The translations under genes were made by a program, and so were the position numbers. The notes below the pieces were generated by a model. It saw nothing but the letters and a program-made list of their open reading frames with translations, was not told where the DNA came from and did not search any database. Below are positions 29,751 to 40,020 of a DNA stretch of 64,000 bases, piece after piece (the stretch's first letter is position 1; each line of letters begins with the position of its first letter). Location of the stretch: NCBI GenBank assembly GCA_913057195.1, contig CAJXNL010000012.1:1-64000 (forward strand). The letters run 5' to 3'. Source of the DNA: an uncultured Wenzhouxiangella sp. Its GTDB lineage: Bacteria > Pseudomonadota > Gammaproteobacteria > Xanthomonadales > Wenzhouxiangellaceae.

Positions 29751-30287
29751 ATGACCCGATTTCAATGTCTACTCCCAGCCGTGACGCTATGCATTGCGCT
29801 GGTGTATCCCACCACCAGCACAGCTGTCGATGCTCAAGCGGCCATGAGCGATACAAACGGCCAGCCTTTGGGCACCATCGATTTGATTGCCGCGCCCACA
29901 GGAACCTTGCTTCGTATCGAACTGAACGGTTTGGCACCTGGGCCGAAGGCGATTCATATCCACTCGGTGGGTGATTGCACCGATCCGAGCGAAGGATTTG
30001 TGGCTTCGGGTGGCCACGTCAATCCCAATGACCGGGCGCATGGCTTGCTCAATCCCGATGGACCAGACGCGGGCGACCTGACCAACTTCTACGTTCACGA
30101 CAATGGCTATGCTTGGGCCGAAATCTTCACCCCCCTCGCGAGCGTAAATGGCCGTGTGGGGGCGACCATTTTGGACGAAGATGGCGCCGCGTTGGTCGTG
30201 CACACGCGCTCAGACGATCACAGCAGCCAGCCGATTGGCGGCGCCGGCGCGCGTGTCGCCTGCGGGCTCATTGAGTCCGTTCGGTAA
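29751..30287 (+). CDS. sodC: Cu/Zn superoxide dismutase family protein
   Basis: IHIHSVGDCTDPSEGFVASGGHVNPNDRAHG, GDLTNFYV, VVHTRSDDH, GGAGARVACGLI; SD aaggag. Confidence 0.88.
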   Translation: MTRFQCLLPAVTLCIALVYPTTSTAVDAQAAMSDTNGQPLGTIDLIAAPTGTLLRIELNGLAPGPKAIHIHSVGDCTDPSEGFVASGGHVNPNDRAHGLLNPDGPDAGDLTNFYVHDNGYAWAEIFTPLASVNGRVGATILDEDGAALVVHTRSDDHSSQPIGGAGARVACGLIESVR

Positions 30288-30314
30288 AGAGGTTGGATTC
30301 GCCGCCACACATGC

Positions 30315-31169
30315 TCAGCGGCGTTTTCGAATCCCGATCTGATCCAGGGGGACACTCGCGATCGCACCGCCTTCGTCGGTGAGGGTTTGACCCGCGTCGG
30401 GCGCGAAGGCAGACGCATAAACGCCCTCAAAGGTGACCGCTCCAAGGGCGGGTTCATCTGACGGGGCTGCCGGGACATCAGCCTTCGGATCCAACCCTGC
30501 AACGCCGCCAACGCGCCAGCCCATCTCATCGAGGTCTTGGTGCAAGCGCTCGAGCGTGTCGTAGTGGACCGTCAGCCAGTCGGTGTCCAACACCGGCTCA
30601 TTGAATCCTGCCTGGGTCAAGGTGGATCCCAGCTGCTGGACATCCATCAACGACGATGGGCCCGCACCAAGGAAGTCGCGCTGTTGGCGCAATGTGTCTG
30701 GCCCGAACGTGGATAAGAGAAGGAATCCCCCGGGTTTGAGGAGCGCGCGCATCGTTCGCATCCAATCTCCAGGGTCATCGGCATAGACCATACACGCGTT
30801 GGCAAACAACAAATCGATGCTGCCGGCTTGAATGGGTGGTGCTGTCATGTCACCGCGGATCACCTCAAAGCGCCGCCGCCACCATCCTCGCCGCTTTTTG
30901 GCATGGGCGAGCATCTTCTGGGACCAATCGAGTGCCATGACCTGGGCCTCAGGGAACGCTTCGTGCAGTGCCAAGGCATGGACCCCAAAACCAGCCCCGA
31001 CATCTAGGATGGTCTCCGGGGCCAAACGGAGCCCCTCAAGGCGATCGAGGAGACGCTCCCCCATCAAGGCATGGATGGGCGGAGGCTGGGTGGTGCGGGT
31101 GGCCACACGCTCAAAGTGCTCGCGCAAGGGCCGCGCTGAAACGGCGTGTCTGTCAACAAGTTTGGACAT
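30315..31169 (-). CDS. bioC: Malonyl-ACP O-methyltransferase-like SAM methyltransferase
   Basis: ILDVGAGFGVHALAL, LLFANACMVYADDP, LLKPGGFLLLSTFGPDTLRQ. Confidence 0.82.
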   Translation of the reverse strand: MSKLVDRHAVSARPLREHFERVATRTTQPPPIHALMGERLLDRLEGLRLAPETILDVGAGFGVHALALHEAFPEAQVMALDWSQKMLAHAKKRRGWWRRRFEVIRGDMTAPPIQAGSIDLLFANACMVYADDPGDWMRTMRALLKPGGFLLLSTFGPDTLRQQRDFLGAGPSSLMDVQQLGSTLTQAGFNEPVLDTDWLTVHYDTLERLHQDLDEMGWRVGGVAGLDPKADVPAAPSDEPALGAVTFEGVYASAFAPDAGQTLTDEGGAIASVPLDQIGIRKRR

Positions 31170-31231
31170 GAGAAGAACGGCCTGTATGGGTCTTTATTGT
31201 AAACGCTGTCTCATTGTAAGGAGCGTGAGCG

Positions 31232-31927
31232 ATGCCCAGGATTGGTTGGTTGTCTTGGCCCAGAGTGTGCGTGGTGTGCGGTCGCTACACCCGTGCGTCT
31301 GTCGATTGTTGCCCCGATTGCGAGGCGAGTTTGCCCACCATTGATCAGGCTTGCCAGCGCTGTGCTCGCCCGTTGTCCCAACCACAGCGATTGTGTGATC
31401 GCTGCATCATGGCGCTGCCTGCCTTTGATGCGGCTTGGGCGGCATTTCGATGGGAAGGGGTGATCGCCAAGCTGTTGGATCGGTTTAAAAATCGCGCTGA
31501 TCTGTCGGCGGGTCGCGTTTTGGCGGCGTTGATGGCGCGACAATGGCTGGCTCAAGAACGCCGGGCGCCCGATATCTTGGTGCCGATACCCATGCACTGG
31601 ACACGTTTTTGGGTGCGGGGGTTTCAGCCCACCCACCGACTGACTCAAGACTTGAGTCGTGACATCGGGGGCATGTCTTGGCGATCGGCCCTTAGGCTGC
31701 GCCACCGCGTGCCGCCTCAGTCCTCCTCCAATCCAGATGCCCGCTGGGTCGACACGCACAATGCCTTCGCTTTGCGTTCGACGCCTCATGACCTCGATGG
31801 GGTTTCCGTGGCACTGATTGACGATGTCATGGTCAGCGGCGCCACCGCCCATGCCGCCGCCCGAGTGCTGAAAGATCATGGGGCAAAGACCGTCACCGTC
31901 TGGTTGGTGGCGCGGGGCGGCGGCTGA
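31232..31927 (+). CDS. comF: ComF/GntX family phosphoribosyltransferase-like protein
   Basis: N-terminal CxxC zinc motifs, C-terminal PRTase motif VALIDDVMVSGATAHA. Confidence 0.9.
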   Translation: MPRIGWLSWPRVCVVCGRYTRASVDCCPDCEASLPTIDQACQRCARPLSQPQRLCDRCIMALPAFDAAWAAFRWEGVIAKLLDRFKNRADLSAGRVLAALMARQWLAQERRAPDILVPIPMHWTRFWVRGFQPTHRLTQDLSRDIGGMSWRSALRLRHRVPPQSSSNPDARWVDTHNAFALRSTPHDLDGVSVALIDDVMVSGATAHAAARVLKDHGAKTVTVWLVARGGG

Positions 31928-31945
31928 CTCTTAGGGCGATCCACC

Positions 31946-32833
31946 CTAAAAAGAGACCAGCTGTGACGCCACGCCCAAAAAAATCACCAGCCCCACCCAA
32001 TGGTTGAATAAAAAGGCTTGAAAGCACGCCTGGGGATCGCGCGATCGGATCATACCGATCTGGCGAGCAAACAGCCCCCCCACCGTGGCCAAGCTCAGCC
32101 ACCACAGCCCGTCGGCGCCTCCCATCATCCCGGCCACAGCCAATAAAAGCAGCATGGTGACCATCAGCGCGATGATGGCTGCAATGTCCCAGCGGCCCAA
32201 CCACAGTGCGGTGGACTTGACCCCGACGCGCTGATCGTCGTGGCGATCGGCCATGGCGTATTCGGTGTCATAGATCAGCACCCAAACCACGTTGATCGTC
32301 ATCCACAACACCACATCAAGATGCAATGGCTCATTGAGGGCGGTGAACGCCATGGGAATCGCCCAGCTGAACGCCAGTCCCAATACCGCTTGTGGGCCAT
32401 GCGTTAGGCGCTTAAACAGTGGATAGGTCGTTGCCAGCGCCGCACCAATGACCGCCAGAGCGATTGTGGTGGGGTTGGTCATGGCCACCAGCCCCAGCGC
32501 CACCGCCATGAGTCCGGCAAACAAGCCCAAGGCTTGATTCGGTGAGAGCTCGCCGCTGGCCAACGGCCGCGACCGCGTGCGCGCAACATGTGGGTCAATG
32601 TCACGGTCAAAGTAGTCGTTGATGACGCAACCGGCTGATCGCATCACCCCCACGCCTAAGACAAAGATGATCAAAACTCTAAGATCCGGCCAGCCGCCCG
32701 CGGCAATAAATAAGCCCCAAAGTGTCGGCCACAGCAACAACACCAAACCGATGGGCCGATCGAGCCGCATGAGACGAAGCCACGGGCCAAGGGGCGATGA
32801 AAAAAGGCGATGTTTGATCGAAAACTCTTGCAT
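31946..32833 (-). CDS. ubiA: 4-hydroxybenzoate octaprenyltransferase
   Basis: RLDRPIGLVLLLWPTLWGLF, NDYFDRDIDPHVARTRSRPLASG, YDTEYAMADRHDD. Confidence 0.93.
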   Translation of the reverse strand: MQEFSIKHRLFSSPLGPWLRLMRLDRPIGLVLLLWPTLWGLFIAAGGWPDLRVLIIFVLGVGVMRSAGCVINDYFDRDIDPHVARTRSRPLASGELSPNQALGLFAGLMAVALGLVAMTNPTTIALAVIGAALATTYPLFKRLTHGPQAVLGLAFSWAIPMAFTALNEPLHLDVVLWMTINVVWVLIYDTEYAMADRHDDQRVGVKSTALWLGRWDIAAIIALMVTMLLLLAVAGMMGGADGLWWLSLATVGGLFARQIGMIRSRDPQACFQAFLFNHWVGLVIFLGVASQLVSF

Positions 32834-32861
32834 CAGCCCATTGTACCGACCCGCTGGCGCA

Positions 32862-33653
32862 TCACGGTCGAGGCCGAATGGAGATGTCCCCGTGGCTGAG
32901 CCATGTCGTGTCGCCATCGCACGCCACCCCCAGCTGGCCTTGGTTATTGATACCGACAGCCATGCCCTCAATTGAGGGTTGGTCTTGTTCATGGACAACG
33001 ATGGGGTGGCCTTTGAGGGCATCGAGCGCGTCCCAGCGAGCGAGGAAGGGGGTCAACCCCGTGGCTTCAAAAGCGCTCAGGTCATCATCAATCTGATCTA
33101 TGAGGGCCAGCGCCAGCGTGTTGCGGTCAGTGACATCGACCAAGTCGGCCCAGGGTTGGTCGGGCGGGGTGTGCCGTGTTGAGCTTAATTGCGCTTGTAA
33201 AGCCAGATTCAGGCCCACACCGAGAATCAACCCAGTCGCAGCGCCGGGCTTGATGTTGACATCAATTAAACACCCACCCACTTTGGCCAAGCCTGAATCT
33301 TGTCGAATCACAATGTCATTGGGCCACTTCACCCAGACCGGATCGGGCACGGCTTGGGCGACTGCCAGCGCCAACACCAGGCTGAACGCGGGCAGCGTTT
33401 CTGGCGGATGGTGGGTCCAAAAGGGCATCGACAGATAAAGCCCCCCGCCGGGCGGCGACAGCCAAGACCGCCCGCGTCGACCCCGACCTTGAGTTTGTTC
33501 ATTGGCCAACCAGATGTTGCCAGGCTCATTGTTCGCCCATTGGGCTTTGATCGCATCGTTGGTTGAGGGCAGTGATGGCGAGACCACCACGGGCGGCAGG
33601 TGGCCTCGGCGGCGTTGGTTCAGCCAGTCGGCATCCAACGCTGACGGATTCAT
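32862..33653 (-). CDS. birA: Biotin--[acetyl-CoA-carboxylase] ligase
   Basis: STNDAIK, TQGRGRRGRSWLSPPGGGLYLSM, VKWPNDI. Confidence 0.9.
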   Translation of the reverse strand: MNPSALDADWLNQRRRGHLPPVVVSPSLPSTNDAIKAQWANNEPGNIWLANEQTQGRGRRGRSWLSPPGGGLYLSMPFWTHHPPETLPAFSLVLALAVAQAVPDPVWVKWPNDIVIRQDSGLAKVGGCLIDVNIKPGAATGLILGVGLNLALQAQLSSTRHTPPDQPWADLVDVTDRNTLALALIDQIDDDLSAFEATGLTPFLARWDALDALKGHPIVVHEQDQPSIEGMAVGINNQGQLGVACDGDTTWLSHGDISIRPRP

Positions 33654-34324
33654 GACGATCGGTCGCGACGGCGCCACAGTTTATGCGTGTCGAAGCGGTT
33701 TTCGTTTCCTTTAATAAGGCGCTGAATGTTGCCTCGGTGCGTGAGGACAATGATGGTGGCCACCGCAATTGCAAAGCTCATCAAGGCCGGCGGCACAGGG
33801 TCTGGCCCCAGCCACCAGACCGCCGGAATCAGCACCAACCCGGCCAAAATGGTCGCCAAGCCGACATAGCCGGTGATCAGCAGTGTGACCAGCCACACCA
33901 GAAACATCGGTCCAATGGAGGCCGGTGCCAACACCGCCACCGCGCCCACCGCGGTCCCGGCGCCTTTGCCGCCGCGAAAGCCGAAATACACCGGCCAGAT
34001 GTGACCCACAATGGCCGCCAAGCCCCCGACGGCGCCTAAGGCCAGCCACGTGGCACGGGTGGCCGTGACGGCCTCAAGGGCGGCAGGGACCGCACCGGCG
34101 GCGAGTGCGCCTTTGCCAATGTCAATCACGACCACGGCCAATGCAAAGCGCCAGCCTCGAGTCCGAAGCGCATTGGTGCCGCCGGCATTGCCCGAGCCCA
34201 CAGCGCGGATGTCGATCGATTGCAACCGGCCCAGGACCAACGACCCCGACACTGAGCCCAACAGGTAGCCCAGCACGGCCACCGTCAGCCCATGCGGCCA
34301 CAGGTTGACCCACACACCGGTCAA
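33650..34324 (-). CDS. plsY: Glycerol-3-phosphate acyltransferase (acyl-phosphate dependent)
   Basis: YLLGSVSGSLVLGR, GSGNAGGTNALR, GHIWPVYFGFRGGKGAGTAVG, LTHRGNIQRL. Confidence 0.95.
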   Translation of the reverse strand: MTGVWVNLWPHGLTVAVLGYLLGSVSGSLVLGRLQSIDIRAVGSGNAGGTNALRTRGWRFALAVVVIDIGKGALAAGAVPAALEAVTATRATWLALGAVGGLAAIVGHIWPVYFGFRGGKGAGTAVGAVAVLAPASIGPMFLVWLVTLLITGYVGLATILAGLVLIPAVWWLGPDPVPPALMSFAIAVATIIVLTHRGNIQRLIKGNENRFDTHKLWRRRDRSS

Positions 34325-36138
34325 TGGCGGTCCTCAGGGGGTTGCCAGCGCTGCAGCCCGACCACCAGGCACCCTGGCCCGGCGTGCGCGCCCACGGCGG
34401 GGCTGGCCTCTTCGATCCAGCAGGCATCGACGTTCGGGTGGCCCCGCAGCAATAAATCCCGAAGGGCCTTTGCATCGGCTTTGGCGTTGTTGTGGCTGAT
34501 GATGACGCGGTAGGTGTGGTCTTGGACCATCTTTTTAAGCAAGAACGCCGCATAGCGTTTGACGGCCCGCTCGCCTGAGCGCACCACGGAACTGGGCTTG
34601 AGCACCCCGTCTTTGGTGGTGAGGATCAGATGCAGGTTCAATCGTTTGGAGAGCGTATCCATCCAAGGCTTGACCCGTCCCCCGCGCACGCCCCAGCTGA
34701 GATCGCGCACCAAAGCAAAGGTTTGGATGCTTTGTCTGAGTTCTTTGAGCTTCGAGACGATGGCCATCACCTCCCAGCCTTTGGCCGCGGCTTCGGCTGC
34801 GTATAGAACCATCAAAGCCTGTCCGCAGGCCGCTGAGGCGGTGTCAAAGATTTCGATGTGTTCGGGATCGTGGCGCGCTGCGGTTTGGGCCGCTTGCAAG
34901 GTGCCGCTGAGTTGACCCGACACCGGCATCGCCAGAACGTGGAGCCCATGCGAGGTCAGCAGCTCGAACTGTCGGGTGAAGGCACTGGGGGGCGGTTGAG
35001 ATGTTTGCGGTTGAAGTGTGGAGTGAGCCACCTGGTCATAGAACTCTGCTGGGGTGATGGTGAGTTTGTCTAAAAACTCCTCATCGCCGAAATTTAGACG
35101 CAGCGCCACGACATGGATGCCCAACCGATCAATCTCGTCAGTGGGCAGGTCCGCGGCCGAGTCGGTGACCACGGCGACCTGACCTTGCTGGTTCATCAAG
35201 GCATGCTGTTTGGTCATGTCGTCGGCTTTTTGTTGGCGAAGCTCGCCAAAGTTTGCGCAGATCCGAAACACCTCCCCAGGCGAGTCCGTGTGGATGTGCA
35301 CCCGAGCCCGTTCAACGCTGCCGGCCACCACCAGCGAGCTGGCATCCAAGGCTTCGAGCTCTCCTCTGAGGGCAGGGATGTCCATGCCCTCGCCATCAAT
35401 TAAGCACTCGGTGCAAAACCGGTGAATGTCGGGGGCTGTGCCATGTGCCCCAGTTGCGGCGGGCGAAGGCTCAGAGGACGCGAACTTAGGCAGGTGGGGC
35501 ACTTTGCCCGAGCGGGTGAATTGCCACACCCCCTCCAAAAAGTCCACAAAGCCCTGGCCACCAGCATCCACCACGCCGGCGTCTTTGAGCGCGGCCAATT
35601 TCTTGGGCGTGTCTGCCAGCGATTTCTTGGCCCGCTTTAAACCACGCTCCATGAGTGTTCGGATGTCCTCGATGCCCTCATCTGCGGCCTGGCTTAATGC
35701 TTTGGCAAAGTCCTCCAACACCGTCGGTAGGGTGCCGGGCACCGGTTCGGTCATCGCCCCCCACGCAGATTCGGCCGCTGCGGTCGAGACGTGCGCCAGG
35801 CGCTTGGCATCAAGGACTTGATACTCCCGGCTGGACTCGCTCAGCCCTTGAAAATACTGGGCCATGATGGCGCCGGAATTGCCGCGCGCGCCATCCAGTG
35901 CGGCGTTGGCCATCTGATCGAGCAAGGCAGGCAGGCTCTTGGGCACATCGGTTAACGCGGCGCGGATCTCGGACAGCGTAAACGCCAAATTGGTGCCGGT
36001 GTCGCCATCGGGAACCGGGAAGACGTTGATTTTGTTGATGTGATCGCGGTGCTTAAGCACGTTGGCAATGCCCGCCAGCACGGCGTTTCTCAGCCGCGGG
36101 GCGTCAATGTGAGTGATGGGATTATGTTGGGGCATCAA
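34321..36138 (-). CDS. DhaL/FakA-like kinase fused to DegV (FakB-like) domain
   Basis: NVFPVPDGDTGTNL, GARGNSGAIMAQYFQG, VVDAGGQGFVDFLEG; FakA-middle-like FCTECLIDGEG...VHIHTDSPGEV; DegV: AVVTDSAADLP, SGQLSGTLQAAQ. Confidence 0.9.
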   Translation of the reverse strand: MMPQHNPITHIDAPRLRNAVLAGIANVLKHRDHINKINVFPVPDGDTGTNLAFTLSEIRAALTDVPKSLPALLDQMANAALDGARGNSGAIMAQYFQGLSESSREYQVLDAKRLAHVSTAAAESAWGAMTEPVPGTLPTVLEDFAKALSQAADEGIEDIRTLMERGLKRAKKSLADTPKKLAALKDAGVVDAGGQGFVDFLEGVWQFTRSGKVPHLPKFASSEPSPAATGAHGTAPDIHRFCTECLIDGEGMDIPALRGELEALDASSLVVAGSVERARVHIHTDSPGEVFRICANFGELRQQKADDMTKQHALMNQQGQVAVVTDSAADLPTDEIDRLGIHVVALRLNFGDEEFLDKLTITPAEFYDQVAHSTLQPQTSQPPPSAFTRQFELLTSHGLHVLAMPVSGQLSGTLQAAQTAARHDPEHIEIFDTASAACGQALMVLYAAEAAAKGWEVMAIVSKLKELRQSIQTFALVRDLSWGVRGGRVKPWMDTLSKRLNLHLILTTKDGVLKPSSVVRSGERAVKRYAAFLLKKMVQDHTYRVIISHNNAKADAKALRDLLLRGHPNVDACWIEEASPAVGAHAGPGCLVVGLQRWQPPEDRH

Positions 36139-36153
36139 ATTCGGCTTTTTGTG

Positions 36154-36393
36154 TCAGTGATGCTCGCGCCCGGACTGGTCGGCCGCTTGCAGTGTCTGCT
36201 CGTTGAACGGCCAGTCCCAAACGCGTCCAGTGGTGGTCTCGACAAGCACAGGAATGCGCGTGCCAAAGCGCTGAATGAGGTCCAAGTCTGTATCAATGTT
36301 GACGGTATCATAGCGCCAGCCGCCCGCCTTGAGAAGGTTTTGGGCCACATCGCACAGGGGGCAGTCGTGGCGGGTGTAGAGAATCAAAGCCAT
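36154..36393 (-). CDS. Glutaredoxin-like (DUF836) protein
   Basis: LILYTRHDCPLCDVAQNLL (CXXC). Confidence 0.85.
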   Translation of the reverse strand: MALILYTRHDCPLCDVAQNLLKAGGWRYDTVNIDTDLDLIQRFGTRIPVLVETTTGRVWDWPFNEQTLQAADQSGREHH

Positions 36394-36656
36394 CGGCAGT
36401 CGTCTCAGCGCAGTCTAAAGAAGGCCAAATTGTGCCAACTTAAGGGGTGGGGCGCAAATTATTCAGTCCTAATATCAAAAAAATCCCCCAACCAATTGAG
36501 CCTGAAGACAAAACAATTTTATTCAGTGAAAAATCGTCGTTGAGGGGTTAAATTTCTGTAATAAAAGGCTGATAATATGCTCAAGCTTTCGGTGTGAATG
36601 GACCACGTTCAATGGTGCATTCACGTTTTGTTGTGTTCCATTTTCTGGAGTCTGAA

Positions 36657-39600
36657 ATGTTAAAACTACGCAGTTTCCTGGTGATGCTCGCGCTTTCTGC
36701 GGTCCTCGCCAGTCAGGCCATGGCGCAAACCACGTCCTCAAACCTTCGCGGTCAGGTCGTGGGTGCAGACGGGTCGCCCGTTGCAGATGCGTCCGTTGAG
36801 ATTCTTCACGTCCCCTCCAGCACCGTGGCTCGGACTTCATCGGGTGCCTCGGGTCGCTTTTTCCAAAGCGGTTTGCGCGTGGGTGGACCTTATCAGTTGA
36901 CTGTCTCAGGCAACGGGTTTGAGACCACCGTGTTTGAAGGCTTGTTCCTTGAGCCTGGCAGCCAGGATCCGGTTCGGATTGAACTGGCTGAGATGGGTGC
37001 GGTCACAGACCGGCTCATGGTCACCGGCACACGGATGGTTGAAGCCTCTGAGCTCAACAGCGGCGTGGGCTCGGTCTACAGCGAGCAAGACATCAGAAAC
37101 TCCACCGGTGGCGATCGCGACCTGATCAACACCATTTTGCAAGATCCCCTGGCCACCTCAGATGGCGTGGGCAATTTGTCGGTGGCGGGCGTGAACCCCC
37201 GCTTCAACGGCCTGTCGATCGATGGCTCGCTGCAGCAAGACGACTTTGGCTTGGGCTCCAACACCTACGCCACAGAACGCTCACCCATTAACATCGACGC
37301 GGTGGAATCGGTCTCGTTGGTCGCTTCTGACTACTCTGTGCAAGCCTCAGGCTTCACCGGCGGCTTGGTGAACGTGGTGACCCGCTCGGGCACGAACGAC
37401 TTTGAAGGCAACTTCTACTACGCTTTCAAAAATGACTCCATGTTTGGCGATGAGTATGCCGATCGCACTTTTGATCCTGGTGAAGTCGACGAGAAAGAAT
37501 ACGGCTTCGTTGCATCAGGTCCCGTGATCAAAGACAAGCTCTTTTTCTTGCTGTCTTATGACGAATTTGAGAGTGGTCGTCCCTATGACTACTCCAACGC
37601 TGACCGATTCGACGGTCGTCAAGCTGGCATCTTTGATGCGCTGAGAACGGTGGTCCAAGACACCTACGGCTACGATCCGTTGAGCCGTCCGCTGTCGGGC
37701 AACATCCCGATCACCTCGGAGCGTGTCTTGGCCAAGGTGGATTGGAACATTAACGACAGCCACCGGTTGTCAGCGACCTATCAGACCACTGAAGAGACCG
37801 ACACCAGTGACGACTCTGATGAGTTTGAGTCGGCGTGGTACGACACACCGGTCGATCTTGAGTCTTACACGTTGCAGCTGTTTTCAGATTGGACGCCCAA
37901 TCTGTCGACCACTTTCCGCTACAACTACAAAGAGTTTGTCCGTGGCCAAATCTGCCGCGGCGGTCCAGAAGTGGGCCAGCTGGCGTTTGAACTGACAGCC
38001 GACAGCGTGGCGGGCAGCCCGCTGGACGGTTTGATCGGTGATGAGCCGCTTGATGTCATCGCAGGCTGTGACGTGTTCCGTCATGCCAACGAGTTCAACG
38101 ATGACCGTTCGCAGTTTTTCGCATCCGCCGACTACTTTGCTGGCGATCATGTGATCACTGTTGGTGCCGAGTACGAAGAGTACAACCTGTTTAACTTGTT
38201 TGTTCCGTTCTCACGAGGTGCATTCACCTTTGAGAGCTACGATCAGATTGTTAACCGCGCACCGGCTGACGTGTTCTATGTCAACGTGCCCTCAAACAAC
38301 GCTCGCGACGGCGCGGCCGCTTGGGGCTATGACAAAACCACGTTCTTTGTGTCGGATGAGTGGTCTGTCAACGCTGACCTCCAGCTGAACCTTGGCGTCC
38401 GATATGAGCGCTTCGGGCAAGACGATCGGCCGACCTTCAGCCAAGAGCGTTTTGACACCTATGGCGTGAACACCGCCAACAACTTAGACGGCAAAGACTT
38501 GATCATGCCGCGTTTGGGCTTCTTGTTCACCGGGTGGGATCGCACCACCGTCAGCGGTGGCGTGGGTCTGTTCGCCGGCGGCAGCCCGCAGGTGTGGGTC
38601 TCTAATGCCTTTCAGGCGCCGACCAATTCGGCGTTCGTGCCGGGCGTGACCGACGCAGACATCTTCAATGTGCCACAAGCCAACCGCGACATTGTGGCGG
38701 CCGGGGGTGCAGGTCTGCCGATCGACTACATCGATAAGGACTTCAACATCCCATCGGATTGGAAAGCCTCTTTGCGCTACGAGCGGGCGTTTGATCTGCC
38801 GGGCATTGGTGAGAACTTCCGTTTCACGGCTCAGTATCTCTACACCCGGACCAACGATGGCTTCTTGTGGCGCAACTTGGCGCAGCTCCAGCGCGCAGAA
38901 AGCCTGCCCGTTGGGGAAGCCCCCGATGGTCGTCCCATTTATGCTGACTTGGAGGCGCTGGGCCTTCGTAACCTGACGCAGTTGACCAACTTCGGCAACG
39001 GCGACAGCCACGTGTTCACGTTGGGCTTGGGCAAAGTCTTTGAAAACGGCTTTGACTTTAACCTGGCCTACGCCTATCAAGACACCACCATCGTCTCTGA
39101 GGGCACCTCGTCGCGCGGGATTTCAAGCTGGCGCAGTCAGTATGACCAAGACCGCAACTTCCCAAGCCCACGCATCTCACCTTTCCAGGTCGACCATGCG
39201 TTCAAGATCAACTTGGGCTACGAGCGGCGCTTCTTTGGTGACCTGTTGACGCGTGTCGATGCCTTTGGCCAAATCACCACGGGCGATACCTATGGCTTGA
39301 CGTTCAACATCGACGATGACAACCACTTGTTTGGTCGTGCCGGCGATGGCGAAGACCCCTATGACAACAACCCGCTCTACATCCCGGATCCAGCAGGTGA
39401 TGCAGCGGTGGTGTATGCCTCTGGCTTCGACCAGGCTGGGTTCTTTGCTTTCGTCGACGACAAGAACTTGCCCACCGGCGAGATCATGGATCCGTACTCA
39501 CGGACGTCATCGAAGTGGAACAACATCTGGGATCTTCGGATTCAGCAAGAATTGCCGGGCATCCCTGGGTTGGATCGGTTTGCCAAAGACAACAAGTTCA

Positions 39601-39902
39601 GCGTGGTGTTGGACATCGACAACTTCCTGAACATGTTGAACAAAGACTGGGGCAACTATTACAACGGCCCTCGGTTTGGTCAAGCGGCATTCGTTCGCGC
39701 GGATCTGGTCTCAGCGGCCGATGTTGATGCCAATGGTGTTGACGGGGCAACAGCGCTGACCGACGATGCCGCACGGACCACGTGTCAAGCGGCCAGCGAT
39801 TGCGTTTACCGTTTCAACAGCTTCCGGGATCGTGGCACCAACTTCTTGAGTGCCTCACGGTCAATCTGGCAAGCACGTGTGACGCTTCGCTACGACTTCT
39901 AA
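36657..39902 (+). CDS. TonB-dependent receptor with N-terminal carboxypeptidase-regulatory-like domain (Oar type)
   Basis: Signal peptide; NLRGQVVGADGSPVADASVEI; plug region; GFTGGLVNVVTRSGTNDFEGNFYY; C-terminal VTLRYDF. Confidence 0.93.
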   Translation: MLKLRSFLVMLALSAVLASQAMAQTTSSNLRGQVVGADGSPVADASVEILHVPSSTVARTSSGASGRFFQSGLRVGGPYQLTVSGNGFETTVFEGLFLEPGSQDPVRIELAEMGAVTDRLMVTGTRMVEASELNSGVGSVYSEQDIRNSTGGDRDLINTILQDPLATSDGVGNLSVAGVNPRFNGLSIDGSLQQDDFGLGSNTYATERSPINIDAVESVSLVASDYSVQASGFTGGLVNVVTRSGTNDFEGNFYYAFKNDSMFGDEYADRTFDPGEVDEKEYGFVASGPVIKDKLFFLLSYDEFESGRPYDYSNADRFDGRQAGIFDALRTVVQDTYGYDPLSRPLSGNIPITSERVLAKVDWNINDSHRLSATYQTTEETDTSDDSDEFESAWYDTPVDLESYTLQLFSDWTPNLSTTFRYNYKEFVRGQICRGGPEVGQLAFELTADSVAGSPLDGLIGDEPLDVIAGCDVFRHANEFNDDRSQFFASADYFAGDHVITVGAEYEEYNLFNLFVPFSRGAFTFESYDQIVNRAPADVFYVNVPSNNARDGAAAWGYDKTTFFVSDEWSVNADLQLNLGVRYERFGQDDRPTFSQERFDTYGVNTANNLDGKDLIMPRLGFLFTGWDRTTVSGGVGLFAGGSPQVWVSNAFQAPTNSAFVPGVTDADIFNVPQANRDIVAAGGAGLPIDYIDKDFNIPSDWKASLRYERAFDLPGIGENFRFTAQYLYTRTNDGFLWRNLAQLQRAESLPVGEAPDGRPIYADLEALGLRNLTQLTNFGNGDSHVFTLGLGKVFENGFDFNLAYAYQDTTIVSEGTSSRGISSWRSQYDQDRNFPSPRISPFQVDHAFKINLGYERRFFGDLLTRVDAFGQITTGDTYGLTFNIDDDNHLFGRAGDGEDPYDNNPLYIPDPAGDAAVVYASGFDQAGFFAFVDDKNLPTGEIMDPYSRTSSKWNNIWDLRIQQELPGIPGLDRFAKDNKFSVVLDIDNFLNMLNKDWGNYYNGPRFGQAAFVRADLVSAADVDANGVDGATALTDDAARTTCQAASDCVYRFNSFRDRGTNFLSASRSIWQARVTLRYDF

Positions 39903-39949
39903 GTCGAGCACGCTAAAAGACTCAGTTTGACTGGGTCACTTGCACGCCC

Positions 39950-39985
39950 AAAAGGCCAGCCTCAGCGCTGGCCTTTTGGTTTTTG
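39950..39985 (+). terminator. Intrinsic terminator after TonB-dependent receptor
   Basis: aaaaggccagcctcagcgctggccttttggttttt. Confidence 0.9.
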
Positions 39986-40020
39986 GGCGAAAATAAAAAA
40001 GACACGTTAAACTACGCCCC

